Below are positions 63,144-64,000 of a stretch of DNA of 64,000 nucleotides, one piece after another (position 1 is the stretch's first letter; every line of letters starts with the position of its first letter). The notes beneath the pieces were generated by a model. That model did not search any database, was not told where the DNA came from, and saw only the letters and a list, made by a program, of their open reading frames with translations. The DNA lies in NCBI GenBank assembly GCA_013399305.1, contig VXAI01000013.1, forward strand, positions 2,843,833 to 2,907,832, read 5' to 3'. This DNA is from Rostratula benghalensis. Taxonomy: Eukaryota; Chordata; Aves; Charadriiformes; Rostratulidae. The position numbers and the translations under genes were made by a program.

Positions 63144-64000
63144 GTAAGAGATGAAGATAAATAGTGGTCTCACATTCTCTGTAAGTCCCTTGAGACCTTT
63201 TTTTGGAAGTTACTATAGTTTTAGCCTCCCAAATTTTACAAAATGGGAGAGATTGCCAGCTCTTCACCTAGTGGCATAAGCTGGTTTTTGGGTTGGTTTT
63301 TATTATTTTATTATTCCTTCTCCTTTAAAATGTTGTTCCTTTAATACTGATTCTCTGAATTTAGGTCTACATGTAATGCATATGAAACTACTGGTTGAGA
63401 TAATTGTGTAAGGATTTGTTTAATCATACCTAGTTATAATCTTGGTGTATTAACTTCTTTTGAGCTTCAAAGTCAATTTTATATTACTGTTATATGAATG
63501 GATAAGAAAATAAAAACAGGGGCTGTGAGTTTATTCTTTTTGCACAGAAGTGAATAAAAACAGAAACTCCAAAACTTCCTTTTGTAAAAAATCAGCAACT
63601 TAATGTAATGGAGCGTTGTAAAAATGGAGATTTTGGTATCTTTCTTGCTTAACACTTCATTTGTAAACCTGCTTCAAGCTTGGTTATGCACTGTCAAAAC
63701 TTTAAACTACTGTAACTTTTAAAAATAGTACACGCTTAACTCTCAGGTGCCCATGATAATCAAGCTGAGAAGCTGAGCCAAGTGGCCCTTCTCCATTTAG
63801 ATATTATGTAAATATGGCTGGGGCTTCAAAGACTGACAGCAGTGCAGAAGCAGGTGAAAGCTGTGTGGCGTGGAACCCATCTTCTGGGCTTGACTTAACT
63901 GTGTTATACTTTAAGTACAGTTAAGTACAGTTCTAGACTAGTGTATTTCATCTAAACATACCCTGACCAGAAGTCTGAGCCAAAGCTTAAGCTGCTTGTA
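63144..64000 (+). other. MOV10L1 intron 2 (partial)
   Basis: AT-rich sequence to the window edge. I did not find the third coding exon here. Confidence 0.6.

Noticed and set aside
62919..63164. Treating the whole 81-codon frame at MOV10L1 exon 2 as a small gene
   Set aside because: The first 13 codons precede a clear acceptor and the last six follow a clear donor; the middle is MOV10L1 exon 2.

Overview
The window looks like bird nuclear DNA. It is AT-rich, its genes are broken into small GT-AG exons, and at least a dozen CR1 LINE copies are present, several ending in the avian CR1 3' octamer repeat (ATTCTATG-type). There are no bacterial-type operons, tRNA or rRNA genes, or CRISPR arrays. 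I could not assign a species.

Layout from left to right. From 1 to about 12.1 kb there is a CR1 graveyard in both orientations, with rearranged pieces at 7.8-8.7 kb and no host gene that I can support. From about 16.0 to 34.7 kb, on the minus strand, I reconstruct a spliced gene that I do not recognise. Ten exons (19.8-34.7 kb) join with matching reading phase at every junction, starting at an ATG at 34,663. Two more possible 3' exons at 16.8 and 16.2 kb also keep phase, giving about 407 residues in that model. From 39.8 to 57.4 kb, on the minus strand, lies complete MLC1 (eleven coding exons, 379 codons, all introns in phase 0), with a possible 5' leader exon at 58.1 kb. From 60.4 to 61.4 kb there is a CpG-rich promoter island holding the first coding exon of MOV10L1 (plus strand). 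Exon 2 is at 62,959-63,143 and the rest of that gene lies beyond the right edge.

MLC1 and MOV10L1 are divergent neighbours, as they are in human. From memory, the human gene downstream of MLC1 on the same strand is TTLL8. I saw no tubulin-tyrosine-ligase blocks here, and the unrecognised gene occupies that place. MLC1 encodes an eight-helix membrane protein of glial cells; MOV10L1 encodes a germline piRNA-pathway helicase. Nothing in the sequence says these genes act together.

The observations most worth checking are the unrecognised gene, a 61-bp direct repeat (one mismatch) that exactly brackets the MOV10L1 promoter island, cryptic exons inside the unknown gene, and a CR1 3' tip nested in another CR1 in MOV10L1 intron 1. 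All exon calls come from reading splice sites and frames by eye; no searches were run.
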